Assembly (NCBI RefSeq): GCF_003947415.1
Contig: NZ_QHKL01000001.1
Span: 1,054,001-1,118,000, forward strand
Length of the DNA: 64,000 nt
From: Amycolatopsis sp. WAC 01376
GTDB lineage: Bacteria; Actinomycetota; Actinomycetes; Mycobacteriales; Pseudonocardiaceae
Direction: 5' to 3'
This document shows, in pieces, positions 39,433-47,092 of the stretch. Positions within the stretch are counted from its first letter, which is position 1. The number at the start of each line of letters is the position of its first letter. The position numbers were made by a program, and so were the translations under genes. The notes under the pieces were generated by a model that worked only from the letters and a program-made list of their open reading frames with translations, had not been told where the DNA came from and did no database searches.

Positions 39433-40080
39433 CGGCTTCCAGATCTCGCCCTCGACGAGGTCGTTGAACCCGAGCCACACCAGGTTCATCAGCCACGAGG
39501 CGAGTACGCCGTCGGAGACATCGGGGTGGTCGAGGGCCCAGTCGGCCAGCGACTCGGCCGCCCCGACCAACGCGGCGGACAGCCCGGCGCCGGAGAACTC
39601 GGCCTGCTCGCCGAGACCCTTGCGGGTGCCCGCGGAGACGACGAGCGCGGCGACCAGTTCGATCGCGCGGGTGCGCATGTCGGTGATCTCCGCGGCAAAG
39701 GCACCGCCGACGGTCATGGCCTGCCGATGCAGCACCGTCCAGGACTCGCGGTAGTCGGCGACGAACCGGTAGAACGCGCGGAGCCCGTGCCAAAGCTGCA
39801 TGTCGGGCGGCAGATCGGGTTTGATCCCGTCCTGCACCGCCTCCAGCAGGCGGGTGGCTTCGCGGCGGATGCACGCGCCGAAGAGGTCTTCCTTCGAGCC
39901 GAGATAGGTGTAGATCATCGGCTTGGACACGCCGGCGACCTCGGAGATCTCGTCCATCGACGCGGAGTGATAGCCGTAGCGCGAGAACACCGAGACCGCT
40001 GCGTCCAGGATCTGGCGTTCCCGCACCGCTCTCGGCAGCCTTTTGGCGCGTTCGGCGGGACGCGGTACTTCCTCGGACAC
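39415..40080 (-). CDS. TetR-family regulator of the neighbouring lipid genes (probable)
   Basis: 221 aa. Helix-turn-helix at residues about 22-68: ILDAAVSVFSRYGYHSASMD, then EISEVAGVSKPMIYTYLGSK. The ligand-binding part is longer than minimal TetR domains and could take acyl-CoA, which is inferred from context only. It converges on the MaoC-like gene with an 18-bp overlap and is divergent from two SCP2 genes. The operator core found at 37191-37212 is present again before its own start (40159-40174), which points to it as the local regulator. Confidence 0.9.
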   Translation of the reverse strand: MSEEVPRPAERAKRLPRAVRERQILDAAVSVFSRYGYHSASMDEISEVAGVSKPMIYTYLGSKEDLFGACIRREATRLLEAVQDGIKPDLPPDMQLWHGLRAFYRFVADYRESWTVLHRQAMTVGGAFAAEITDMRTRAIELVAALVVSAGTRKGLGEQAEFSGAGLSAALVGAAESLADWALDHPDVSDGVLASWLMNLVWLGFNDLVEGEIWKPSESDD

Positions 40081-40158
40081 TCAGGACCTCCCCTTAGTTC
40101 GCGTAAGACGCTACCGGGCTACCACCGGCAAGGGTGATTTCGGCACGCTTGCCCGCCT

Positions 40159-40174
40159 ACCTACTCGCGGGTAG
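40159..40174. promoter_or_regulatory. TetR operator, second copy
   Basis: ACCTACTCGCGGGTAG, matching the ACCTACT.GCG.GTAG core of 37191-37212 and itself a near-palindrome. Placed between the divergent TetR (40080) and first SCP2 gene (40208). Confidence 0.6.
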
Positions 40175-40207
40175 CCTTACGCTCGGGTAGGCGGAACTGG
40201 AGGGAAG

Positions 40208-40843
40208 ATGACCGAGACCGTGGGGCTGACCGGCCGCGCGCTGGTCGACGCGCTGGAGCGGATCGAGCCGGATTCCGCCGAAGCGCACTCTCTCGACGTC
40301 AACGAGGTCGCGGGCGCCATCGACCCGAAGGACCTCGGCAAGGACGACGTCCGGCGGCTGCTGGCCGCGCTCGGGCGGCTCGCCGAGTCCGCGCCCGCGT
40401 TCGACCTCCGCAAGGTCGACCCGGCCCGCTTCGCGAACCTCGTCGCGCGCGCCTCGCGTACGCAACTCGAGAGCGTCGTCGCCGAACGGCCGCTCCGGGA
40501 CCGGGTGCTGCGCGAGATCTTCGACCGTATGGGCGCGCACATCCGGCAGGACCGCGCGAAGACCCTGCACGCGGTGGTGCACTGGCGGCTGTCCGGCGGC
40601 ACCGGGGACGGCGGGTACGACCGCTACGAGACGGTGATTTCGCACGGCGAGTGCACTGTCAGCCGGGGCATGAGGGAGAAACCGAGGGTGACGATCACGA
40701 TCGCGCCCGTCGATTTCTTCCGGCTCATCACCCACCAGGCGACGCCCGCTGTGCTATTCGTCACCGGAAAGATCAAAGTAAAAGGTGACCTGGCATTCGC
40801 GGCCGGTCTGATCGGTTTCTTCGACCTGCCGAAGCCGTCCTGA
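40208..40843 (+). CDS. SCP2 sterol/lipid-transfer-domain protein 1
   Basis: 211 aa. The N-terminal 95 residues are helical (DVNEVAGAIDPKDLGKDDVR, LRKVDPARFANLVARASRTQ); the C-terminal half is an SCP2 domain: VVHWRLSGGTGDGGYDRYET, VTITIAPVDFFRLITHQATP and VLFVTGKIKVKGDLAFAAGL. SCP2 domains bind acyl-CoA or sterols in a hydrophobic tunnel. It is followed 29 bp later by a paralogue. Position next to the TetR and thiolase/FabG4/HtdX genes supports a fatty-acyl or steroid lipid role. Confidence 0.9.
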   Translation: MTETVGLTGRALVDALERIEPDSAEAHSLDVNEVAGAIDPKDLGKDDVRRLLAALGRLAESAPAFDLRKVDPARFANLVARASRTQLESVVAERPLRDRVLREIFDRMGAHIRQDRAKTLHAVVHWRLSGGTGDGGYDRYETVISHGECTVSRGMREKPRVTITIAPVDFFRLITHQATPAVLFVTGKIKVKGDLAFAAGLIGFFDLPKPS

Positions 40844-40872
40844 ACCCGGCCGAGCAGATACACTTCCGTGCC

Positions 40873-41520
40873 GTGCCCCGAAATTCTCCGATCCGGCGCT
40901 GGCGGGACAAGGTACGCCTTTCCCGCCCGTTACGGCTGCACAAGACACGCACCGGTGGCGAGCACGTCGTCAACGCTTTCGCGGAGAAGCTCGAGCTCGC
41001 CAAACTGAGCCCCGAGCAGTTCACCCAGGTCCTGGAAACCCTGCACATGCTGGGCGAAACCGGCGCGGGCATCGAGCTGAGCTCGCTGGAGACCGAGGTG
41101 CTCGTCGACGTCGTGCAACGGGCGTCACGCGAGCAACTCAAGGCGATCGCCGATCATCCGGAACTGCGTGCGGCGTTCCTCGACGAGATTTTCCGCAGAA
41201 TGTCGGATCATTTCGCACCGGAACGCGCACGGCACGTCGACTTCGTCGTCGCATGGCGTTTTACCGACGGTCACGGAGAAGACGGTTTCGATCGCTTTCA
41301 AACGGTCATCGAAGACGGCGTCTGCGTTTCCAGCACCGATCTCGCGCGCACTCCGGACACCACCATCACACTGTCCGTCGACGACTTCATCCGGATGGCC
41401 ACCGGCAACGCGGCCGTGGCGGCGATGTTCGTGACCGGCAAGGTGAAGGTCAAGGGCGAGTACGCGCCGGCGGTGCGGTTCAGCGGGTATTTCGACATTC
41501 CGAAGCCGAGCGGGTCGTAG
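40873..41520 (+). CDS. SCP2 sterol/lipid-transfer-domain protein 2
   Basis: 215 aa from GTG 40873. Same architecture as the preceding gene: a helical N-terminal part with a repeated LSPEQFTQVLETLHMLGETG pattern, then the SCP2 domain (VAWRFTDGHGEDGFDRFQTV, ITLSVDDFIRMATGNAAVAA, MFVTGKVKVKGEYAPAVRFS). The shared endings FFDLPKPS and YFDIPKPS show a tandem duplication. The N-terminal leader is more basic (RRWRDKVRLSRPLRLHKTR) than in copy 1. Confidence 0.9.
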   Translation: MPRNSPIRRWRDKVRLSRPLRLHKTRTGGEHVVNAFAEKLELAKLSPEQFTQVLETLHMLGETGAGIELSSLETEVLVDVVQRASREQLKAIADHPELRAAFLDEIFRRMSDHFAPERARHVDFVVAWRFTDGHGEDGFDRFQTVIEDGVCVSSTDLARTPDTTITLSVDDFIRMATGNAAVAAMFVTGKVKVKGEYAPAVRFSGYFDIPKPSGS

Positions 41521-41682
41521 CTTCGCCGGTCTAGCGCCTGTTTCATGTTGAGGGGTAAGTCAAACGTGTCGTGGCCGGAGTTGGCGGCTGGGGCGGGACT
41601 GGCCGAAGAGACGCTGACTGTCCATTAGGGACATTTCCCGAGGTGTCAGTGTCCGAGTTGGGCGAGTTGTGCGGTTTGAGGA

Positions 41683-41736
41683 GGGGGTCGTGAGTGGTAA
41701 AGAGGGTTAGAACGCTACTTGCCACTCACGACCCCC
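41683..41736. repeat. Palindromic repeat, family A copy 2
   Basis: GGGGGTCGTGAGTGG and CCACTCACGACCCCC arms with core GTTAGAAC, nearly identical to copy 1 at 6419-6470. Confidence 0.92.
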
Positions 41737-41917
41737 TTTACTCAAAGGGGCATATGTCTTAAAGTGGACATTTCGTCGCTGGAATGCGTCTCTTGTGGAC
41801 ACTCAGAGCGCGGCTGACTCCTGCCGGCCAGTCCAGAACCACGCTTGGGCGCGAAGACCGCGAACTTGGCTTATGAAACGCGCGCTAGTCGAGGGTTTGC
41901 TGCGGCGTCGCCGCCCT

Positions 41918-41972
41918 AGCTTAGACACAAGCTTAGACACTGGAGTCTAGTGGCGAAGCTAGTGTCTAAGCT
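41918..41972. repeat. Direct and inverted AGCTTAGACAC repeats
   Basis: AGCTTAGACAC occurs at 41918-41928 and 41930-41940, and AGTGTCTAAGCT (41961-41972) is the perfect 12-bp inverted partner of 41930-41941. It precedes the end of the FxsA gene by 11 bp. Confidence 0.8.
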
Positions 41973-41982
41973 GGAGCGGCAC

Positions 41983-42465
41983 TCAGCCCTCGACGATGCG
42001 GCCCTCGATCACCGGCGGCTGCTTCTTGGCGGCCTCGGCGGGCGGGGTGTCCGCGACGACCTCGCTGTCCACCACCATCACCGGCCCGCGCGTGCGGTTG
42101 GCGAACTTGACCGCCCGGCGCGCCATCCGCTTCTGCCAGACCTTGCGCGCGACACTCCGCGTCGGCGGCAGGATGAACAGCAGGCCGATGACGTCGCTGA
42201 CGAAGCCGGGCAGCAGGATCAGCAGACCGCCGAGCCCGATCAGCATCCCGTCGGTGAGTTCCTTCTCCGCGTCTGCCGATCGCCCGAGCCGCGCGGACTC
42301 GGCGAACGCGCGGAAGGCGCGGCCGCCTTCGCGGCGGGCGAGCCAGGAGCCGACGAACGCACCGGCGAAGAGCAGCGCGATCGTGCCGACCACGCCAACG
42401 GCCGAGCCCACCGCCCACACGGCGGCGATCTCGGCGACGACATAGAGCAGGAACGCGACAGCCAT
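41983..42465 (-). CDS. fxsA: FxsA-family membrane protein
   Basis: 160 aa from ATG 42465 (MAVAFLLYVVAEIAAVWAVG). Family pattern: E in the first helix, the second helix IALLFAGAFVGSWLARREG, and the hydrophobic DGMLIGLGGLLILLPGFVSDVIGLLFILPPTR, the FxsA hallmark. The C-terminal tail is cytoplasmic. In E. coli, FxsA overproduction relieves phage T7 exclusion by the F plasmid; the normal function is unknown. Confidence 0.92.
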   Translation of the reverse strand: MAVAFLLYVVAEIAAVWAVGSAVGVVGTIALLFAGAFVGSWLARREGGRAFRAFAESARLGRSADAEKELTDGMLIGLGGLLILLPGFVSDVIGLLFILPPTRSVARKVWQKRMARRAVKFANRTRGPVMVVDSEVVADTPPAEAAKKQPPVIEGRIVEG

Positions 42466-42523
42466 ACTTGGACAACGTACGGCTTGCCCGTTTTGCTCCC
42501 AACCCCCGATACGGTGACCGAGG

Positions 42524-43030
42524 TCAACCGATCCGGCGTAGGAACTCCTCCGCCTCACGCGGCCTGGTCAGCACGATCCGCCGCGCGTGCGCACCCTGGT
42601 CCGCCAGCCGACGCACCGTTCGTTCCCGGTGGTCCTTCGGCCAGCGCCAGACGTAGGAGTAGAACTCCCGGTCGAAGTGCTCGGGGCAGCCGGGTGCCTG
42701 TTTGTCCTGCCCGTACTCGCGCAGAGACCGCACCAGCACCCGCCGGAAGCAGACGCGGCGTGGGAAGTCGAGGAAGAAGATCGTGTCGGCCCGCGGCAGT
42801 CGCAGGTGCATCGACGCCCCGTAGTTGCCGTCGATCACCCAGGCGTCGGACTCGACGATCTCCTGCTGCGCGGCGTGGAACTCGTCCTCGGGCGCCCGGG
42901 CCCACCCCGGCCGCCAGAAGAGCCGGTCGAGGTGGGTGACCGGCAGGCCGAGAGCGGCGCCCAGCCGACGTGAGAACGTCGACTTCCCGGCGCCGCTACA
43001 GCCGACGACCATGATCCGCCGCATCGTCAT
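42524..43030 (-). CDS. P-loop kinase of the FlaR/topology-modulation type
   Basis: 168 aa (start at 43030, overlapping the ABC exporter stop by 4 bp; MRRIMVVG at 43024 is possible). Walker A GCSGAGKST at residues about 10-18, the HLDRLFWRPGW segment, VIDGNYGASMHLRLPRADTI and FFLDFPRRVCFRRVLVRSL, all typical of adenylate-kinase-like proteins annotated as topology modulation protein. It probably phosphorylates a small molecule. Coupling to an ABC exporter and TetR gene may be circumstantial. Confidence 0.88.
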   Translation of the reverse strand: MTMRRIMVVGCSGAGKSTFSRRLGAALGLPVTHLDRLFWRPGWARAPEDEFHAAQQEIVESDAWVIDGNYGASMHLRLPRADTIFFLDFPRRVCFRRVLVRSLREYGQDKQAPGCPEHFDREFYSYVWRWPKDHRERTVRRLADQGAHARRIVLTRPREAEEFLRRIG

Positions 43031-45006
43031 CCGACGGCGTCGTCAAGGTACGCGGCGGCCTGAAGGGTGAACAGCTCGGCGTAGCCCGCCTTCGCCGCCA
43101 TCAGCTCGTCGTGTGTTCCGTATTCGGCGACCTTTCCGTTCTCCAGCAACAGAATCCGCTCCGCCTGCCGGACCGTGGAGAACCGGTGCGAGATGTACAG
43201 CGTCGTGCGTCCCTCCGAAAGCTCCCGCAGCCGCGAGAAGAGGTCGTGCTCAGCCTGGGCGTCCAGCGCGGACGTCGGTTCGTCGAGGATCAGGATCGGC
43301 GCTTCCCGCAGGAACGCCCTGGCCAGCGCGATCTTCTGCCATTCGCCGCCGGAGAGGCTGACACCCTGGTCGAACCAGCGGCCGAGTGGAGTGTCGTAGC
43401 CGCTGGGCAGGCGCTCGATCCGCTCGTCGGCGCCGGCCCGTTTCGCCGACGTCTCGATCTGTTCGCGGTCGATTAGGTGGGTCAGGTCGCCGAGCCCGAT
43501 GTTCTCGGCCGCGGTGCCCTGGTAGGTCACGTAGTCCTGGAACATCGCGCTGATCCGCCGCCGCAGTTCCACCGGGTCGTATTCGCGGATGTCGACGTCG
43601 TCGAGCAGGATCCGCCCGCCCGTCGGGTCGTACAGCCGGCACAGCAGTTTGAACAGCGTCGACTTCCCGGCTCCGTTGCGGCCGACGACGGCGACCGTCT
43701 CGCCCGGCCGGATCTCGAAGCTCACGCCGTCGAGAGCGGCGTCGGGTGCTCCGGGATAGGTGAAGGACACTTCTTCGAAGCGGATGTGTCCCTCCACAGT
43801 GGACGGAAGGGGTCTCGGCTCCGGCGGCGCGACGATCTCCGGTTTCGTCCCGAGGAAGCGATACAGCGTGTCGAGGTAGAGATTGTTCTCGTACATCCCG
43901 GAAAACGCGGTGAACAGGCCCTGGACGGACGTCTGCACCGACGCCGCCGCGGCCGTGTACAGCGCGAGATCGCCGAGGGTGAGCCTGCCGCCGACGGCCT
44001 CCAGCGCGATGTACAGCGCGATCGCGGATCCGGCGGCGGTGCTGAGCAGCCCCCACGACGTCGAGCTGACGCTGCGCTTGCGGGTCAGTGTCCGTTGACG
44101 GTCGTAGGAGACCTGGCCGAGCCGCTGGAACCGGTCGACGAAGTACGGCCCGAGCCCGAAGAGCTTGGTCTCCTTGGCATAGGTGTCCGTGGTGACCAAA
44201 GAGGACAGATAGTCCATGCGTCGTTTCAGCGGGGACATCATCAACGTCAGCCAGAACGCGCGGGCGCCGTACTTCGACTGCGAGATGAACGCGGGGATCG
44301 GCGCCACCAGCGCGACGAGCGCCAGCAGCGGGCTGATCGAGACGAGCAGCGCGATCATGCTGCCGAAGGTGATCAACGTCCGGATCAAGCCCAGCGCCGA
44401 GTTCATCATCGACAGCGGCCGCGTCGGCGCCTCCTGCGCGGCTTGGCGCAGCATGTCGTAGGACGCGGAACCCTCGAAGTACGAAAGCTGCAGTTCGCTC
44501 GCGTGGCTCATCACCTGGTGGCGGATGGTCAGCGTCATCCGTTCCTGCAGCAGTGTCTGGCCGTAGGTGGTCAGCGCCTGCGAAACCGCGGTGAGCACGA
44601 GGACGCCGAACTGGAAGAGGGCGACGCCGACGATCGCGCTCTTCGTCCCGTGTCCCTGGATCGCCGCGACCACCGAATCGATCAGCAGCTTCGCGATGTA
44701 CGCGGTCGCCGTCGGGAGGAGACCGGAAAGCAGGGTCACCAGGGTGATCACGATGGTCAGCGCCGGGCTTGCCTGCCAGGTCAGCTTCGCGACCTTCGGC
44801 AGGCCACGGACCGTGCCCGCGATGTTGACCCACATGCGGTTAAGCCGGGACTTCAGATCTTTCGGGAGGGCTTCGGGTTCGGGCTCCGGGATGTCGACCG
44901 GGCCGGTCAGGCCGCTGTCGGGCACCGTCGACGGCGGGCGACGGCGCCTGCCGCCGCGCGCCATGAACAGTTCCAGGCCGCCTCCTCCGCCGGGCGGGCC
45001 GATCAC
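43027..45006 (-). CDS. ABC exporter with fused membrane and ATPase domains
   Basis: 659 aa half-transporter. An unusual N-terminal extension of about 70 residues, Gly/Arg/Pro-rich (GGGGGLELFMARGGRRRRPP), precedes the six-helix membrane domain (about 80-370). The ATPase domain carries VGRNGAGKST Walker A, VSLSGGEWQKIALARAFL signature and [12 protein letters not shown]alker B. It probably acts as a homodimer and exports lipids, peptides or drugs. Its start overlaps the TetR stop (45003-45006), and its stop overlaps the kinase gene, so three genes form one operon. Confidence 0.93.
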   Translation of the reverse strand: MIGPPGGGGGLELFMARGGRRRRPPSTVPDSGLTGPVDIPEPEPEALPKDLKSRLNRMWVNIAGTVRGLPKVAKLTWQASPALTIVITLVTLLSGLLPTATAYIAKLLIDSVVAAIQGHGTKSAIVGVALFQFGVLVLTAVSQALTTYGQTLLQERMTLTIRHQVMSHASELQLSYFEGSASYDMLRQAAQEAPTRPLSMMNSALGLIRTLITFGSMIALLVSISPLLALVALVAPIPAFISQSKYGARAFWLTLMMSPLKRRMDYLSSLVTTDTYAKETKLFGLGPYFVDRFQRLGQVSYDRQRTLTRKRSVSSTSWGLLSTAAGSAIALYIALEAVGGRLTLGDLALYTAAAASVQTSVQGLFTAFSGMYENNLYLDTLYRFLGTKPEIVAPPEPRPLPSTVEGHIRFEEVSFTYPGAPDAALDGVSFEIRPGETVAVVGRNGAGKSTLFKLLCRLYDPTGGRILLDDVDIREYDPVELRRRISAMFQDYVTYQGTAAENIGLGDLTHLIDREQIETSAKRAGADERIERLPSGYDTPLGRWFDQGVSLSGGEWQKIALARAFLREAPILILDEPTSALDAQAEHDLFSRLRELSEGRTTLYISHRFSTVRQAERILLLENGKVAEYGTHDELMAAKAGYAELFTLQAAAYLDDAVG

Positions 45007-45617
45007 GCGGTCCCCAAGGCGCCGTTGAGGAACACGTCGACGAGTTCCATCGTGGTGGGTTCGTCGCCGGTCTCGCTGAACCGGATCCGGCCGCTGAACA
45101 GCAACGACAGGAACAGCGCCGCGGACTGCGCCGGCGGCAGGCGGAGACGGTCCTTCTCCGGCTCGAACAGTTCGGCCATGGCGTCGCGCATCGCGCTCAT
45201 CGACTCTTTCCGCCGGTCGCTGTGGTCACTGTGGTCGCCGCGGCGATGCTCCGGCCGCTTACCGGAGCCGTGCATGACCGCCATCAGCGCGCCCATCCGC
45301 TGGAGATGCGCGCTGAGCGCGTCGGCCGCCTCGATGAGCCTGTCGTCGAGGGACTGGTCGAGGTCGATGACCGCGATGGCGTCGAGTACCTGGTCGGGTT
45401 TCAGGGCCTCCGCGAAGCAGGTGGCGAACAGTTCGTCCTTGTCCTTGAACACGCGGAAGACGGTGCCCTCGCCGATGCCCGCGGCGCGGGCGATCTGGCT
45501 GGACGTGACTCCGGCGCCGTACTCCACCAGCAAGGGCAGCACGGATTGGACGATCATCCGGCGCCGCTCGTCGGCACTCATTCCCGGCGCTCTCCGCCGG
45601 GAGGCGGTTTCTGTCAT
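45003..45617 (-). CDS. TetR-family regulator of the ABC exporter operon
   Basis: 204 aa. Helix-turn-helix around residues 18-60 (RMIVQSVLPLLVEYGAGVTS, then SQIARAAGIGEGTVFRVFKD). The ligand domain contains a notable polar stretch (GSGKRPEHRRGDHSDHSDRR). It heads the operon with the ABC exporter and small kinase, with a 20-bp perfect palindrome directly upstream as its probable operator. Confidence 0.93.
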   Translation of the reverse strand: MTETASRRRAPGMSADERRRMIVQSVLPLLVEYGAGVTSSQIARAAGIGEGTVFRVFKDKDELFATCFAEALKPDQVLDAIAVIDLDQSLDDRLIEAADALSAHLQRMGALMAVMHGSGKRPEHRRGDHSDHSDRRKESMSAMRDAMAELFEPEKDRLRLPPAQSAALFLSLLFSGRIRFSETGDEPTTMELVDVFLNGALGTA

Positions 45618-45629
45618 GCCTCCAGTGTG

Positions 45630-45649
45630 CGGAGTGAGCGCTCACTCCG
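45630..45649 (-). promoter_or_regulatory. TetR operator
   Basis: CGGAGTGAGCGCTCACTCCG, a perfect 20-bp palindrome, 12 bp before the TetR start at 45617. Autorepression of the whole three-gene operon is expected. Confidence 0.78.
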
Positions 45650-45671
45650 TCAAGCGATTAAGGCAGCGGTC

Positions 45672-45720
45672 CGTGAGGGCCTCCTTCCCTACCCTGAGAG
45701 TAGGGAAGGAGGCCCTCACG
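45672..45720. repeat. Palindromic repeat, family B copy 2
   Basis: Perfect 21-bp arms (45672-45692 and 45700-45720; CGTGAGGGCCTCCTTCCCTA plus C), loop CCTGAGA. It begins 3 bp after the stop of the E2 gene and ends the 2-oxoacid dehydrogenase operon. Confidence 0.92.
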
Positions 45721-45723
45721 AAC

Positions 45724-47076
45724 TCAGTAGGTGATCGCGACCGCGGGGTCGGCCAGCAGAGCGCCGACGTCGGCCAGGAACTCCGAACCCTGCTGCCCGT
45801 CGACCACGCGGTGGTCGAAGCTCAGCGAAAGCTGGAGCACCTTGCGCACCTTGATCTCGCCGTCGACCACCCACGGGGTGTCCTTGATCGCGCCGAGGCA
45901 CAGGATCGCGGACTCGCCGGGGTTGATGATCGGCGTCCCGGTGTCGACGCCGAAGACGCCGACGTTGGTGATGGTGATCGTGCCGCCGAGCATGGCCGCC
46001 GGGGTGGTCTTGCCCTCGCGGGCGACGTCGGTCAGCTCGGTGAGCGCGATCGCGAGTTCCTTGAGGGACATCGAATCCGCGTCACGGACCTTGGGCACGA
46101 CGAGCCCGCGCGGGGTGGCCGCGGCGATCCCGAGGTGCACGTAGTCCTTGTAGACGATCTCCTGCGCCGCCTCGTCCCACACCGCGTTGACGTCCGGAGT
46201 GCGCTTGGCCGCCAGGCAGACGGCCTTCGCCGCGAAGGTCAGCGGGGTGACCTTGACCCCGGCGAACTCACGCGACTTCTTGAGCTTCTCCCGGAATTCC
46301 ATCATCGGCGTGACGTCGATGGTGAGGAATTCCGTGACGTGCGGGGCGGTGTAGGCGCTCTGCACCATCGCGGCGGCGGTGGCCTTGCGGACGCCCTTGA
46401 TCGGCACCCGGCGTTCCCGCGTCGCGGGGTCGTAACCACTGTCCACACTGGACACGGCGGCGGCCGGTGCGGCGGAACCGTTGGCGGCCGCCTGCACGTC
46501 GTCACGGGTGATGACGCCGCCCTCGGCGGTGCCGGTGAGCGCGTGCAGGTCGACGCCGAGGTCCTTGGCGAGTTTGCGCACCGGCGGCTTCGCCAGCGGC
46601 ACGTACCCGCCCTTCGGCTTCGAAGACACGGCGGGCGCAGCGGGCTTGGCAGGAGCGGGCGCCACAGCCACCGGTGCGGCGGCAGGAGCGGCCGGAGCAG
46701 CGCCCTTCCGCGCACGCCGCTGCGTGACGACGGCCTTGGAGCCGTAGCCGACCAGCGGCTTCATCTCCTCTTCCGCCGGCTCTTCCGCAACGGGGGCGGC
46801 AGCGGCGGGCGCGGGGGCCGCCTTGCCGTCCGGGTCGACGTCGATGGTGAGGATCGGCGCGCCGACCTCCACCGTCTGGCCCGGTTCGACGAGCAGTTCG
46901 GTGACCACGCCCGCCCACGGGATGGGCAGTTCGACGGCGGCCTTCGCGGTCTCGACCTCGACCACGATCTGGTTCACCGTCACGGTGTCACCCGGTTTGA
47001 CCTGCCAGGCGATGATGTCGGCCTCGGTCAGCCCCTCCGCCGTGTCGGCGAGGGGAAAGTGTTTGTATTCGGGCAT
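45724..47076 (-). CDS. bkdC: Branched-chain 2-oxoacid dehydrogenase E2 (dihydrolipoyl acyltransferase)
   Basis: 450 aa. One lipoyl domain at residues 1-80 with the lipoylated Lys in VEVETAKAAVELP, an Ala/Pro-rich linker, a peripheral-subunit-binding domain at about 155-190 (PPVRKLAKDLGVDLHALTGT) and the catalytic domain with FDHRVVDGQQGSEFL near the C-terminus. It transfers the acyl group to CoA. Third gene of the E1alpha-E1beta-E2 operon; E3 is not encoded here. The gene order suits branched-chain keto acid rather than pyruvate dehydrogenase, which in actinobacteria usually has a homodimeric E1. Confidence 0.93.
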   Translation of the reverse strand: MPEYKHFPLADTAEGLTEADIIAWQVKPGDTVTVNQIVVEVETAKAAVELPIPWAGVVTELLVEPGQTVEVGAPILTIDVDPDGKAAPAPAAAAPVAEEPAEEEMKPLVGYGSKAVVTQRRARKGAAPAAPAAAPVAVAPAPAKPAAPAVSSKPKGGYVPLAKPPVRKLAKDLGVDLHALTGTAEGGVITRDDVQAAANGSAAPAAAVSSVDSGYDPATRERRVPIKGVRKATAAAMVQSAYTAPHVTEFLTIDVTPMMEFREKLKKSREFAGVKVTPLTFAAKAVCLAAKRTPDVNAVWDEAAQEIVYKDYVHLGIAAATPRGLVVPKVRDADSMSLKELAIALTELTDVAREGKTTPAAMLGGTITITNVGVFGVDTGTPIINPGESAILCLGAIKDTPWVVDGEIKVRKVLQLSLSFDHRVVDGQQGSEFLADVGALLADPAVAITY

Positions 47077-47092
47077 TTCAGGAACTTCCCCC

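Larger units (their letters stand above)
41521..41982. other. Repeat-bearing convergent intergenic region
   Basis: 462 bp without a gene between the SCP2 and FxsA genes. It holds family A palindrome copy 2 (41683-41736) and a repeat of AGCTTAGACAC near 41918-41972. Similarity to 6400-6520 extends for about 50 nt past the palindrome (CATATGT...AAGTGGACATTT against CACATGT...AAGTAGACATTT). Short open frames here read through the palindrome and are not genes. Confidence 0.75.
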
